Shown: piece by piece, positions 18,056-26,297 of the stretch
Numbering within the stretch: the first letter of the stretch is position 1
Layout of the letters: the number at the start of each line of letters is the position of its first letter
NCBI GenBank assembly: GCA_963792205.1
Contig: CAWBVI010000002.1
Location: 248,001 to 312,000 of the forward strand
DNA: 64,000 nucleotides
Reading direction: 5' to 3'
Origin: DATDAH01 sp963792205
Lineage (GTDB): Bacteria; Actinomycetota; Acidimicrobiia; Acidimicrobiales; DATDAH01
Notes under the pieces: model-generated
The model's database searches: none
What the model was told of the DNA's origin: nothing
The model's input: the letters and a program-made list of their open reading frames with translations, nothing else
Made by a program: the position numbers and the translations under genes

Positions 18056-18967
18056 CTACTCGGACAGCGTCGGGATGTCGCCCCCGGCGCTCAGCCACTC
18101 CTCCTCGAGCGCCTCGAGGCTGCCGTCGGCCTCCAGGGCCGCCAGCGCCTCGTTCACGCAGGGCACGAGCGTGCTGCCGTCCTCGAAGAGCATCCCCAGC
18201 TCCTCGGCCTCGCCGACCCGGGGCAGGACCCCCACGATCGAGGAGTTCGGGATCTCGACCGCGGTGATGAAGTAGGCGGTCGGGAGGTCGAACACCAACC
18301 CGTCGATCTGGCCGGCGTCGAAGGCGGCCTTCGCCGCGGCGTTGTCGTCGAACACCGCGGCCTCGGTCTCGGGCTGGATGACCTCCTCGATGTAGTCGAG
18401 GCTGGTGGTGCCGATGGCGGCGCCCAGGCGGTCGTCCTGGAGGTCGGCGACCGAGGTGGCCTCGGCCACGGACGAGTCCTCGGCGGCCACCAGGGCCTGC
18501 TCGACCTCGTAGTAGCCGTCGGAGAAGTCGACGACCTCGTCCCGCTCCGGGGTGATCGAGTACTGCTGGATGTTGAAGTCGTAGTCCTTCGCCCCCGGGG
18601 CGACGGCTTCGTCGAAGCCGGTGCGGACCCACTCCACGTTCTCGACGCCGAGCTGCTCGGCCAGCGCGTAGACCAGCGCCGACTCGAAGCCCTCGCCGAG
18701 CGTCGGGTCGTCGTTCCCCTCGGCGTCGGTGCCCGACACCCACGGCGGGAAGGCGGGCTCGCCGGTGGCGACGGTCAGCGTGCCCTCGGTCTTGGTGGGC
18801 AGCGGATCGCAGGCCCCGGCCTCCTCGCCTCCGCCCTCGGTCGTCTCACTGGCGCCCTCGGTCGTCTCACTGGCGCTGCCGGACTCCCCGTCGTCGTCCC
18901 CGCAGGCCGCGGCGAACAGCCCGAAGGCCATCAGCAGCGCGGCCAGGGTGCGGAACTTGATGCTCAC
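18056..18967 (-). CDS. Polar amino-acid ABC transporter, lipoprotein binding protein
   Basis: A 303-residue solute-binding lipoprotein. Signal MSIKFRTLAALLMAFGLFA ends in lipobox FAAAC; an acidic Ser/Thr/Glu/Gly linker with a duplicated ASETTEG unit follows. The SBP_bac_3 fold spans residues 60-300 with GTLTVATGEPAFPPWV, GFESALVYALAEQLGV, DYDFNIQQYSITPERDEVVD and a C-terminal LEALEEEWLS. The D-F-N-I and T-x-x-R elements suggest an amino acid ligand; which one is not clear. AGGAGAG precedes ATG 18967; first gene of the operon. Confidence 0.92.
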   Translation of the reverse strand: MSIKFRTLAALLMAFGLFAAACGDDDGESGSASETTEGASETTEGGGEEAGACDPLPTKTEGTLTVATGEPAFPPWVSGTDAEGNDDPTLGEGFESALVYALAEQLGVENVEWVRTGFDEAVAPGAKDYDFNIQQYSITPERDEVVDFSDGYYEVEQALVAAEDSSVAEATSVADLQDDRLGAAIGTTSLDYIEEVIQPETEAAVFDDNAAAKAAFDAGQIDGLVFDLPTAYFITAVEIPNSSIVGVLPRVGEAEELGMLFEDGSTLVPCVNEALAALEADGSLEALEEEWLSAGGDIPTLSE

Positions 18968-19055
18968 GGTGCTCTCCTCCCGATGAGGCGCGTAGCGGAG
19001 ATCTGCGGGTGGGCCGGGACCCGCGCACGATGAGGCGTCGCGAAGAGCTGGGCCC

Positions 19056-19847
19056 TCAGTTGCGGCGCCGGATCTCCGCTTCCTCGTAGGTGATGACGGG
19101 GACGAAGCCCAGGTCGTCGTAGAGGGCGCGCGCCGCAGTGTTGGCCACGCCGACGTTCAGGCCCACGGTGGGCACGGCGTCGAGCAGGCGCCGCGAGAGC
19201 GTGGCCATCAACGCCCGGGCCAGGCCTTGGCGGCGGCGGGACGGGTGGGTGAGGACGTTGCCGATGGCGGCCACCCCGTAGCGCTCGGAGATGACGTGGA
19301 CGCCGGCCACGGCTGCCAGCTGCCCGTCGCCGTCGTCGAGGCCGAGGTACCACCCGGTGTCGAGGAGCTCGGGGACGAAGAAGGCGCTGGCGTCGCCGCC
19401 GTGGGCCCGGAGGGCGAGAACGGCATCCTCCGCGCCGCGGTCGAGGGCGACGACCCGGGGATCGGGCTCGGGGAGCCGGCCCGGGTCGATGAGGTGCATC
19501 TTGACGTGAGGGATCACCCAGTCGGCGGCATGGGTCGGGGCGAGCCGGTCGCTGAGCCCCACCGGTCCGGTGATGACGAAGTGGTCGGGGAGGCGGGGGA
19601 CGAGGTGCTCGAGCAGGTCGAGGGTGGCGGCATCGGTGGCGGCGTCGGCGGCCACGGCGTAGAGGACGGGCTCGTCCGAGCCGAGGTCGAGGACGCCGAC
19701 CACCGCGTCACCCGACCGGTACCAGGTCGACCGTGACCAGAACGGCTCTTCCAGGTCGGCCAAGCCGTAGGGATGGACCTCAGGATGACGCCCGTACAGG
19801 TCGGCCAGCGGCGCGGGGTCGTCGACCCGCAGCGCGGCCAGGCTCAC
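19056..19847 (-). CDS. GNAT family N-acetyltransferase
   Basis: A 263-residue protein with an N-terminal domain of about 130 residues and a C-terminal GNAT fold. The acetyl-CoA loop is THPSRRRQGLARALMATLSR and the beta5-alpha4 region LNVGVANTAARALYDDLGFV, both canonical. This two-domain type resembles actinobacterial acetyltransferases of unknown acceptor. GTG 19847 (VSLAALRVDD) is chosen because it lies 19 bases after the upstream SnoaL-like gene stop and opens the conserved region. Confidence 0.82.
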   Translation of the reverse strand: MSLAALRVDDPAPLADLYGRHPEVHPYGLADLEEPFWSRSTWYRSGDAVVGVLDLGSDEPVLYAVAADAATDAATLDLLEHLVPRLPDHFVITGPVGLSDRLAPTHAADWVIPHVKMHLIDPGRLPEPDPRVVALDRGAEDAVLALRAHGGDASAFFVPELLDTGWYLGLDDGDGQLAAVAGVHVISERYGVAAIGNVLTHPSRRRQGLARALMATLSRRLLDAVPTVGLNVGVANTAARALYDDLGFVPVITYEEAEIRRRN

Positions 19848-19866
19848 GCGGCGGCGGACCCGCGGC

Positions 19867-20229
19867 TCACGCCTCGTCCCAGTCCTGCTCGATCCACCAT
19901 TCGACGAACTCGCGGCAGCGGCCATCGGGGTCGAGGTGGACGACCCACAGGTTGCGGTAGGTGCGGGGCTCGTCGTCGGTGTACTCGGTGCGCCCGGTGA
20001 TGACCGACACGGCGGGGCTCTCGACGAGCGGCTCCCACTCGAAGGTCCAGGTGTCGGGCTGGTCGCCGATGTCCCGCCAGCCCGCCACGATGGCCTCGCG
20101 GCCCTCCCAGCGCTCGGCGCTGGTCTGGGGGTCGTAGACGGCGTCCTCGGTGAAGAGGTCGGCGACCTCCTCGGGGGCGTTCGACGTCCACGCCCGCACG
20201 TACCCGTCCATCCACGCCGCGAGGCTCAT
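19867..20229 (-). CDS. SnoaL-like/NTF2-fold protein
   Basis: A 120-residue single-domain cone-fold protein. Pattern: AAWMDGYVRAWTSNAPEEVA, LFTEDAVYDPQTSAERWEG, REAIVAGWRDI, then beta strands ending REFVEWWIEQDW. Members bind small hydrophobic ligands or catalyse isomerisation/hydrolysis; no specific catalytic set can be assigned. ATG 20229 is preferred over 20292, whose extension overlaps the palindromic repeat. Confidence 0.78.
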   Translation of the reverse strand: MSLAAWMDGYVRAWTSNAPEEVADLFTEDAVYDPQTSAERWEGREAIVAGWRDIGDQPDTWTFEWEPLVESPAVSVITGRTEYTDDEPRTYRNLWVVHLDPDGRCREFVEWWIEQDWDEA

Positions 20230-20282
20230 CGGGGGATGCTTCCCCGGCTGGGGAAGCTCGTCAAACGGCGCCGGTTCTTCTT

Positions 20283-20325
20283 CTCGAGGCAATGCCCTGC
20301 GGAATCCGCAAGGTATTGCCTCGAG
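20283..20325. repeat. Palindromic 43-bp intergenic repeat, copy A
   Basis: Perfect outer arms CTCGAGGCAAT and ATTGCCTCGAG and inner arms GCGG/CCGC around AAT. It matches 37 of 43 bases of the element at 40863-40905. It ends 6 bases beyond the stop of the minus-strand PAQR gene. Confidence 0.85.
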
Positions 20326-20331
20326 GTTCCG

Positions 20332-20991
20332 TCAGGCGGCGTTGAGGACGAGGCCCCACACCACGATGGCGAAGCAGGTGCCCGCCACGAGCGTGAAGGT
20401 GTGCCAGACCTCGTGGTACCCGAAGGTGGCCGGCCGGGGGTTGGGCCAGTTGGTGGCCAGGCCGATGGCGCCCACGGTGTAGGCGATGCCACCGGCGATG
20501 ACCAGGCCGAGGTTGAGCGGACCGAGGCGATCGGCCAGGGACGGGGCCGACAGGGCGGCCACCCAGCCCATCACCAGGTAGAGGGTCATGCCGACGCCGG
20601 ACCTCTCGGCGATGCCGGCGAGGCCGAGGACGACGCCCAGCGTGGCGCCGGCCCAGATGCCCACCAGGGTGAGCAGCGCGCCCCCGCCCCGGAGCCCGAG
20701 CACGCAGATCGGGGTGTAGGTGGCGGCGATGAGCACGAAGATCATCGAGTGGTCGAGGCGCTTCATCCAGGCTCGGCCCCGGTCGGTCCAGTTGCCCCGG
20801 TGGTAGGCGGCGCTCGTGCCGTAGAGGGCGCTGGCCCCGAGGGAGTAGACGAGGGCGGCGATCTTGGCCGGCGCGGTCTGGGCCACGGCGACCAGGGTGA
20901 GGCCGAGCGGGATCGAGACGAGGAAGGCGGCTTGGTGCAGCACGCCCCGGAAACGAGGCTTCGCAGATGGAGGCGGGACCGCGATTGCCAT
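20332..20991 (-). CDS. Hemolysin III / PAQR-family membrane protein
   Basis: A 219-residue seven-helix membrane protein. Family motifs are present: TSAAYHRGNWTDRGRAWMKR and LDHSMIFVLIAATYTP in the first half and GYHEVWHTFTLVAG near the end, giving the conserved His/Ser/Asp set of PAQR metallohydrolase-like proteins. Bacterial members are linked to membrane lipid homeostasis; the haemolysin label is historical. ATG 20991 is preferred over 21021 because AAGGA sits 6 bases upstream. Confidence 0.88.
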   Translation of the reverse strand: MAIAVPPPSAKPRFRGVLHQAAFLVSIPLGLTLVAVAQTAPAKIAALVYSLGASALYGTSAAYHRGNWTDRGRAWMKRLDHSMIFVLIAATYTPICVLGLRGGGALLTLVGIWAGATLGVVLGLAGIAERSGVGMTLYLVMGWVAALSAPSLADRLGPLNLGLVIAGGIAYTVGAIGLATNWPNPRPATFGYHEVWHTFTLVAGTCFAIVVWGLVLNAA

Positions 20992-21064
20992 CCCCGATCC
21001 TTCGGCGCCGTCCCGGCTCATGTGAGCACCCACCAGCCATGAGGTTACGCAACCAGCGCGTCGG

Positions 21065-21070
21065 TACGGT
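21065..21070 (+). promoter_or_regulatory. Candidate leaderless -10 box (TACGGT)
   Basis: TCGGTACGGTCGCGG precedes GTG 21077 with 6 bases between box and start. The same 15 bases precede the cysS GTG at 56535. Confidence 0.45.
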
Positions 21071-21076
21071 CGCGGG

Positions 21077-21490
21077 GTGACTGATGACCTCCGGGTCGGG
21101 CGCCTCCGGGTCCCACTCAGCGAGCTGACCTGGCGCTTCGACACGCCCGGCGGCCCCGGGGGCCAGCACGCCAACCGGGCGGCGACCCGGGCCGAGGTGC
21201 GCTTCGACGTGGCCGCCTCGCCGTCGCTGTCCGGCGCCGAGCGGGAGCGGCTGCTCGCCCGACTGGGCCCGGTGGTCACCGCCTCGGCGGCCGAGGCCCG
21301 CTCGCAGAGCCGCAACCGCGACGTCGCCCTCGACCGGCTGCGCTCGACCATCGCCGATGCCCTCCGCGAGCCGCGCCGGCGGCGTCCCACCCGCCCGACG
21401 AAGTCCTCAACGGAGCGTCGGCTCGCCGACAAGCGGGCTCGCAGCGAGCGCAAGCGCGACCGCCGGGTCCCCCGGCCGGACGACACGTAG
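21077..21490 (+). CDS. arfB: Release-factor-like peptidyl-tRNA hydrolase (ArfB type)
   Basis: A 137-residue protein that rescues stalled ribosomes by hydrolysing peptidyl-tRNA. The catalytic GGQ loop is FDTPGGPGGQHANRAATRAE (GGQ at about residues 28-30), followed by the small RF-1 fold and a basic C-terminal tail (KSSTERRLADKRARSERKRD) that would lie in the mRNA channel. It lacks codon-recognition domains, as expected for ArfB. GTG 21077 fits the -10 box 6 bases upstream. Confidence 0.87.
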   Translation: MTDDLRVGRLRVPLSELTWRFDTPGGPGGQHANRAATRAEVRFDVAASPSLSGAERERLLARLGPVVTASAAEARSQSRNRDVALDRLRSTIADALREPRRRRPTRPTKSSTERRLADKRARSERKRDRRVPRPDDT

Positions 21491-21516
21491 CCCCCTCGTC
21501 GTGGCAGGGTTGGGCC

Positions 21517-21810
21517 ATGGGTTGTTGCGCGCTCGTCCTCGCCTCGTGGATCTCGCCCCGGTTCGTCCTGCTCCTGATGTGGATCTTCAGCGAGCGGCTC
21601 GACATCGCCTTCGACTCGTTCTGGGCGGGGCTGGCGGGGTTCATCCTCCTGCCCTGGACGACCTTCTGCTACGCGCTGGCGTACGCCCCGATCGCCGGCG
21701 TCGAGGGCATCGGCTGGGTGTTCGTGGCCTTCGGCGTGCTGCTGGATCTGGGCACCTGGTTCGGCGGCGGTCGCGAGGGCCGCAACCGCTACTACGTCGC
21801 CGAGGCTTGA
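21517..21810 (+). CDS. Small membrane protein (97 aa)
   Basis: Three hydrophobic segments: ALVLASWISPRFVLLLMWIF, FWAGLAGFILLPWTTFCYALAY-like, and GIGWVFVAFGVLLDLGTWF, then a short Gly/Arg-rich tail. It resembles small actinobacterial membrane proteins of unknown function. Its 3-prime end overlaps the convergent TetR gene by 19 bases. Confidence 0.7.
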   Translation: MGCCALVLASWISPRFVLLLMWIFSERLDIAFDSFWAGLAGFILLPWTTFCYALAYAPIAGVEGIGWVFVAFGVLLDLGTWFGGGREGRNRYYVAEA

Positions 21811-22376
21811 GCGCGTAGACCGTCGAGGACGAGGTCGACGAGCGTCTCGACGTCGGCGTCGCTCGCCGGATCGCGTAGCAACATGCGCTGGTAGAAGAGG
21901 GCCCCGCCGATGAGGTGGGCGGCGTGGTCGGTGTCAGCCCCGGGGCGCAACTCGCCACTCTCGACACCGCGTTGGAGCACCTGGCGCACGGCTTCGCGGC
22001 GGCCGCGGGTGAAGGTGGTCGACATCTCGGCCAGCTCGTCGTCGGTCTGCGCGGCATCGATGAGGGTGGTCATGATGCCGCTCCACTGCGGGTCGCGGAG
22101 CTTGGCGGCCAGGCCGCGGGCGAGGCCGATGAGGTCGGTCCGGACGTCGCCGGTGAGCGACGGCGTCTCGATCTCGATCAGGCTGTGGAAGGCGTCGAAG
22201 AGGAGGACGGCCCGGCTCGGCCAGTGGCGGTAGATCGTGGTCTTGGCCACCCCCGAGCGCTCGGCCACGGCCTCGACGGTGGTGCCGCGGTGGCCGACCT
22301 CGCCCAGCAGGCTGACCGTGGCGTCGAGCACCGCCGCCCGCGAGCGGGCGACCCGGGGGTCGCAGGCCTCGCTCAC
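21792..22376 (-). CDS. TetR-family transcriptional regulator
   Basis: A 194-residue repressor. The N-terminal HTH is classical: RAAVLDATVSLLGEVGHRGT, TVEAVAERSGVAKTTIYRHW, followed by a helical ligand-binding domain. The gene is second in an operon with an MFS pump (stop/start overlap GTGA at 22373-22376). The inverted repeat ACGCTA-CCG-TAGCGT inside the operon promoter (23962-23976) is its likely operator, so it should repress its own operon and respond to a pump substrate. Confidence 0.92.
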   Translation of the reverse strand: MSEACDPRVARSRAAVLDATVSLLGEVGHRGTTVEAVAERSGVAKTTIYRHWPSRAVLLFDAFHSLIEIETPSLTGDVRTDLIGLARGLAAKLRDPQWSGIMTTLIDAAQTDDELAEMSTTFTRGRREAVRQVLQRGVESGELRPGADTDHAAHLIGGALFYQRMLLRDPASDADVETLVDLVLDGLRAQASAT

Positions 22377-23920
22377 CCGACGGGGACCTCGACCTCGTCG
22401 ACCACGACGTCACCGTGGCTGGGCATGATCCGGTAGACGAGGCCGGCCGTCACCAGCACCACGACGGCGGCGAACCAGAACACGGGGGCCATGGCGTCGG
22501 CGAACGCCGACCGGGCCGCATCGACGATCTGGGGTCCAATGCCACCGGGGGCCAGATCGGCCGCGGCGATGGCCGACCCGACGCCCTCGCGGATGGCCGC
22601 GGCCGCCTCGGGCGAGGCCTGGGAGAGGTCGAGGTCGAGGGCCGAGCGGTAGCCCGACGCCAGGATGCTGCCGAGGACCGCCACGCCCAGGGCGCCACCG
22701 ACCTCCCGGGCGGTGTCGTTCACGGCCGAACCGACCCCGGCCTTGGCCTGCGGCATGGACTCCATGACCGCGCCCGTGGCCGGGGCCGTGGTCAGCGCCA
22801 TGCCCCCGCCGAGCAGGACCAGGCCCAGGGCGAGGTGGAGGTACGGGGAGTGGGTGGTCAGCAACGACAGGGTGAAGAGCCCGGTGGCGACGACGGTCAG
22901 GCCGACGGCCATGACCCGGTTGCGGCCGAAGTGGGCGGCGTAGCCCGCGCTCCGCGGGGCCACGATGATCATCATCGCCGCCATGGGCAGCGTGGCCAGG
23001 CCGGCCTGGAGCGGGGAGTAGCCCAGCACGAACTGGAGGTACTGGCTGGCCACGAAGAAGGTGCCGAACATGGCGAAGAAGGTCAGCCCGATCGTGCCGG
23101 TGCCCATCGAGAACCGGGCGTCCCGGAACTGTTCCATGGGGAGCATGGGCTCGTCGGTGTGCCGCTCCCAGCGCACGAAGGCGACCGCGAGGATGACCGC
23201 GGCCGCGAACAGGCCGAGGGTGACGCTGTCGGTCCAGCCCTTCTCGGGCGCCTCGATGATGGCGTAGAGCAGGCTGCCCAGGGCCAGCACCGAGAGCCCG
23301 GCGCCGATGGGATCGAGGCGGCGCTGGCGCGGGTCCCGCGACGTGGGCACGATCACCGCACCCGAGATGAGGGCGACGGCGACGAGGGGGATGTTGACCA
23401 GGAAGACCGAGCCGAACCAGAAGTGCTCGAGCAGGAAGCCACTCATGACCGGGCCGATGGCGGCCCCGGCGCCGGCGAAGCCGGCCCAGATGGCGATGGC
23501 TTTCGCCCGCTCCTGGGGCGGGAACACGTTGGTGATGATCGAGAGGGTGGCGGGCATGATCATCGCCGCCCCGACGCCCATCACCGAGCGGGTGGCGATC
23601 AGGTGCCAGGGCTCGGTGGCGAAGACGGCGAGGAGCGCACCGCCGGCGAAGACCGTGAGGCCGAGCTGCAGGATGCCCTTGCGGCCGAAGCGGTCGCCCA
23701 GGGCCCCCATGGGCAGGAGGAGGCCGGCGAACACCAGGGCGTAGGCGTCGACGATCCACTGCAGCTCGGCGCTGGTGGCGCCGAGGTCGCGGACGATCGT
23801 GGGCAGGGCCACGTTGAGGGCGGAGTTGCCGGCCACGACGAGCACGAGGCTGAGGTTCATCACCGCCAGGACGGCGTAGCGGCGGTCGTAGGTGCTGGCG
23901 GCGTCGGTGGGTGGGGCCAT
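22373..23920 (-). CDS. DHA2-type (EmrB/QacA) MFS multidrug efflux pump
   Basis: A 515-residue, 14-helix proton antiporter. Motif D1-like NSALNVALPTIVRDLGATSA, motif A GALGDRFGRKGI and motif C-type GPVMSGFLLEHFWFGSVFLV are visible; the long C-terminal half contains a non-cytoplasmic loop with many Ala/Glu. Unlike the pump at 13106-14567 this one is intact. ATG 23920 follows a strong -10 box. Upstream start 24019 is rejected because it would translate through the promoter and operator. Confidence 0.92.
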   Translation of the reverse strand: MAPPTDAASTYDRRYAVLAVMNLSLVLVVAGNSALNVALPTIVRDLGATSAELQWIVDAYALVFAGLLLPMGALGDRFGRKGILQLGLTVFAGGALLAVFATEPWHLIATRSVMGVGAAMIMPATLSIITNVFPPQERAKAIAIWAGFAGAGAAIGPVMSGFLLEHFWFGSVFLVNIPLVAVALISGAVIVPTSRDPRQRRLDPIGAGLSVLALGSLLYAIIEAPEKGWTDSVTLGLFAAAVILAVAFVRWERHTDEPMLPMEQFRDARFSMGTGTIGLTFFAMFGTFFVASQYLQFVLGYSPLQAGLATLPMAAMMIIVAPRSAGYAAHFGRNRVMAVGLTVVATGLFTLSLLTTHSPYLHLALGLVLLGGGMALTTAPATGAVMESMPQAKAGVGSAVNDTAREVGGALGVAVLGSILASGYRSALDLDLSQASPEAAAAIREGVGSAIAAADLAPGGIGPQIVDAARSAFADAMAPVFWFAAVVVLVTAGLVYRIMPSHGDVVVDEVEVPVG

Positions 23921-23953
23921 GCCAAAGCGTCGTTTCTCTCGGGGTTCTCCCGA

Positions 23954-23959
23954 TTTATA
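23954..23959 (-). promoter_or_regulatory. -10 box TATAAA of the MFS-tetR operon
   Basis: On the minus strand TATAAA gives a predicted start near 23947 and a leader of about 27 bases before ATG 23920. The -35 region (TTCGCT at 17-base spacing) is poor, which suits an activator-dependent or tightly regulated promoter. Confidence 0.65.
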
Positions 23960-23961
23960 CA

Positions 23962-23976
23962 ACGCTACCGTAGCGT
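23962..23976. promoter_or_regulatory. TetR-type operator ACGCTA-N3-TAGCGT
   Basis: A perfect 6+3+6 inverted repeat filling the spacer between -35 and -10 of the MFS-tetR promoter, with an extra TAGCG half-unit beside it. Its place is ideal for repression by the TetR protein encoded in the operon. Confidence 0.65.
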
Positions 23977-23982
23977 AGCGAA

Positions 23983-23998
23983 AGTGACGTTCGTCACG
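23983..23998. promoter_or_regulatory. CRP-like site AGTGA-N6-TCACG
   Basis: AGTGACGTTCGTCACG shares the GTGA-N6-TCACG core with the two sites upstream of the Rpf gene. Its centre is about 43 bases upstream of the predicted start of the MFS-tetR operon, close to the -41.5 position of class II activation. It overlaps the stop codon of the sigma-like gene. Confidence 0.45.
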
Positions 23999-24668
23999 CC
24001 GCCAGCGGCAGCTCGGCAAGGGGAGCGAACCGGGCGTCGCCTTCGGCCAGGCCGCGCAGGCGCCGGCGGGTGCGGGAGACGACCTGGCGCACGGCCTCGG
24101 GCGTCATGCCCCGCAGCGTGGCCACGGTGACGGCGGGGGAGGGGTCGCCCAGGATGGCCTGCACGCCGAACTCGAGCAGGATGGCGCCGTCGCGCGGGCT
24201 GGCGACCGCTTCGAGGCCGTCCCGCACCAGCGCCACGACCTCCGAGCGGACCGCGAGCTCGGCCAGCACGTCGACCACGTCGGGCTCGTCGCCCGGTGAC
24301 GCGGCGGGCGCCTCGCGGTCGAGGACGGCGTCGTCGAGGGCGTCGGCGTGCTGGCCCACCCACCGGCTCACGACGGTGCGCACCCGGTGCCAGGCCCACT
24401 GCCACGGGGCGGCCCCGCCGTCGGCCTTCCAGGCGCCGGCGATGTCGGCCAGCATCAGGCACACGTCCATGACGAGCTCGTCGAGCGCTTCGCGCTCGAC
24501 GTCGTGCACGCCCAGATCGGCCAGGTGGCGGCGCACCGCGGCGCCGATCTCGCCGCTGTACTCGCCGGCCAACAGGAAGGCCGCCGTCGTGTCTCCGCCG
24601 GCGAGGCGCGCCATGAGCGCGGCCAGCCGGGCCTTGCGGGCCTGCCGATCTCGTCCCCCGAGTGCCAT
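23994..24668 (-). CDS. ECF sigma-factor-like protein
   Basis: A 224-residue protein with a region-2-like helical half (ARLAGGDTTAAFLLAGEYSG, LDELVMDVCLMLADIAGAW, PWQWAWHRVRTVVSRWV) and a region-4-like C-terminal HTH (ATLRGMTPEAVRQVVSRTRR). The layout resembles an ECF-type sigma factor, but the region 4 core reads ILLEFGVQAILGDPSPAVTV instead of the usual short linker. ATG 24668 has no ribosome site; CATGAT lies 6 bases upstream. No anti-sigma gene adjoins it. Confidence 0.6.
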   Translation of the reverse strand: MALGGRDRQARKARLAALMARLAGGDTTAAFLLAGEYSGEIGAAVRRHLADLGVHDVEREALDELVMDVCLMLADIAGAWKADGGAAPWQWAWHRVRTVVSRWVGQHADALDDAVLDREAPAASPGDEPDVVDVLAELAVRSEVVALVRDGLEAVASPRDGAILLEFGVQAILGDPSPAVTVATLRGMTPEAVRQVVSRTRRRLRGLAEGDARFAPLAELPLAA

Positions 24669-24697
24669 GCCCCCATCATGAAGAGGGGGTGTGACAG

Positions 24698-25225
24698 CTA
24701 TTCCGGGCGGGCGAGGGGGGCGTGGCCGAGGGCCTCGAAGAGGCGGCTGATCTGGGCCACCGCGCCCGCCCGGCGGGGCGGCTTCTCGGCCTGGCTCTCC
24801 CGGCCGAGGCGGATGGTCGGCCACGCCGCCCACACGTCCTCCCACCACGCCTCGACCACCGCCTCGTCGAGGGTGGTGTGGACCTCCAGCAGCACCGGGG
24901 TCAGGGCGGGCCCGGTCCAGCGGAAGCGCGCCGCCCGGGTCACCTCCCGGTAGTCGACCCCGGCGTCGAGCAGCGCGGCCCGAACCCGGTCCTCGGCCGG
25001 GAAGGCCGTCCCGCGGTTGGCGATCGTGTCGTCGAGGCGGCGGGCCGGCAGCGGGCGGCCGTCGAGGTCACCCGTGACGTCGAGGTAGTGCCCCGTGGCT
25101 GCGACCGGGCGGCAGCGGCTGTTCCGCCACGCCGTGACCCGGTTCGACTCGGCCACCTCTTCGGCCCAGGCGTCGACCGTGGCCCAGAAGCCGTCGACGG
25201 GCCCGACCCGGCTGGTGCGACTCAC
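24698..25225 (-). CDS. Hypothetical protein (175 aa)
   Basis: Not assigned to a known family. Hydrophilic, with tryptophan-rich segments (GFWATVDAWAEEV, EAWWEDVWAAWPTIRLG) and a strand-rich middle (GHYLDVTGDLDGRPL, VLLEVHTTLDEAVVE). No signal peptide or membrane span. GTG 25225 is the first plausible start after the divergent promoter region of the adenosine deaminase gene. Codon-position bias supports coding. Confidence 0.55.
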   Translation of the reverse strand: MSRTSRVGPVDGFWATVDAWAEEVAESNRVTAWRNSRCRPVAATGHYLDVTGDLDGRPLPARRLDDTIANRGTAFPAEDRVRAALLDAGVDYREVTRAARFRWTGPALTPVLLEVHTTLDEAVVEAWWEDVWAAWPTIRLGRESQAEKPPRRAGAVAQISRLFEALGHAPLARPE

Positions 25226-25257
25226 CCGTCCAGTCTGCGCCGTGCCAGCCGGCTTCG

Positions 25258-25263
25258 TAGTGT
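25258..25263 (+). promoter_or_regulatory. Candidate leaderless -10 box (TAGTGT)
   Basis: TAGTGTCGGCGCCG-ATG 25272: box to start spacing is 8. Nearly the same sequence (TAGTGTCGGCGGCG) precedes the OB-fold gene at 41056. Confidence 0.45.
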
Positions 25264-25271
25264 CGGCGCCG

Positions 25272-26285
25272 ATGGTCGAGGTCGAACGGTTCCGCTCACG
25301 ACCCAAGGTCGTGCTCCACGACCACCTCGACGGCGGGGTGCGGCCGGAGACGGTCGTCGAGCTCGCCGAGGCGCAGGGGGTGGAGCTCCCCGTCGAGGGG
25401 GCGTCGGCGCTCGCCGAATGGTTCACGCTGCAGCCGGGGATGCCCTTCGCGGAGGCCTGGGCCCGGTTCCACCTGGTCATCCGCCTCCTGCAGGACGCCG
25501 AGTCGCTGCGCCGGGTGGCCCGGGAGGCGGTGGAGGACGTGGCCGCTGACGGCGTCGTGTACCTCGAGACCCGCTTCGGGCCGCTCAGCCACCGGCGCGG
25601 CGGCCTGAGTGCCGACGAGGTCATGGTTGCGGTCCACGAAGGGCTGGAGGACGGCGAGGCCGAGACCGGCACCATCGCCCGGCTCATCGTCTGCGGCATC
25701 CGCGAGGACGGTCCGGACCTCGCCAACGAGGCAGCCCACCTCGCCGCGTCATGGTCGAGCCGGGGAGTCGTCGGCTACGACATCGCCGGGGCCGAGGTCG
25801 GCCACCCCGCGGCCGACTACGGCGAGGCGTTCGTCGTGGCCGCCGAAGCCGGGCTCGGCCGCACCGTGCACGCCGGCGAGATGGACGGCATCGACAGCGT
25901 GGCGTCGGCCCTCACGGTGGGTCCCGACCGCATCGGCCACGGCTGGCGCATTGCCGACGACCTCGACGGGCCGGTGGCGGCGCAGGTCCGGGAGCGGGGC
26001 CTCGCCCTCGAGGTGTGCGTGACCTCGAACGCCTGCCTCGGGCTCCCGGTCGAGGAGCATCCCGTCCGGCGGCTGGTCGACGCCGGCTTCAACGTGACCG
26101 TGAACCCCGACGACCGGGCGATCACCACCACGACCACCTCTCGGGAGCTGGCGCTGTGGGCCGAGCACCACGGCTTCACCGACGCCGAGCTGGGCGACAT
26201 CCAGGCGGCCGCGGTGGTCGCCAGCTTCTGCGACGACGCCACCCGTGCGTTGGTGGAGGAGGAGGTCGCAGCCGGCTGGGCGTGA
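25272..26285 (+). CDS. add: Adenosine deaminase
   Basis: A 337-residue zinc amidohydrolase converting adenosine to inosine (purine salvage). Active-site elements in order: VLHDHLDGGVRP (first metal histidines), GPLSHRRGG, VGYDIAGAEVGHP (substrate pocket), HAGEMDGIDSV (zinc His and catalytic Glu), RIGHGWRI and VTVNPDDRAIT (metal/catalytic Asp). NPDD instead of the more usual NTDDP is a small variation. Length and order are normal for the family. Confidence 0.92.
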   Translation: MVEVERFRSRPKVVLHDHLDGGVRPETVVELAEAQGVELPVEGASALAEWFTLQPGMPFAEAWARFHLVIRLLQDAESLRRVAREAVEDVAADGVVYLETRFGPLSHRRGGLSADEVMVAVHEGLEDGEAETGTIARLIVCGIREDGPDLANEAAHLAASWSSRGVVGYDIAGAEVGHPAADYGEAFVVAAEAGLGRTVHAGEMDGIDSVASALTVGPDRIGHGWRIADDLDGPVAAQVRERGLALEVCVTSNACLGLPVEEHPVRRLVDAGFNVTVNPDDRAITTTTTSRELALWAEHHGFTDAELGDIQAAAVVASFCDDATRALVEEEVAAGWA

Positions 26286-26297
26286 GGCCCGTCGGCT

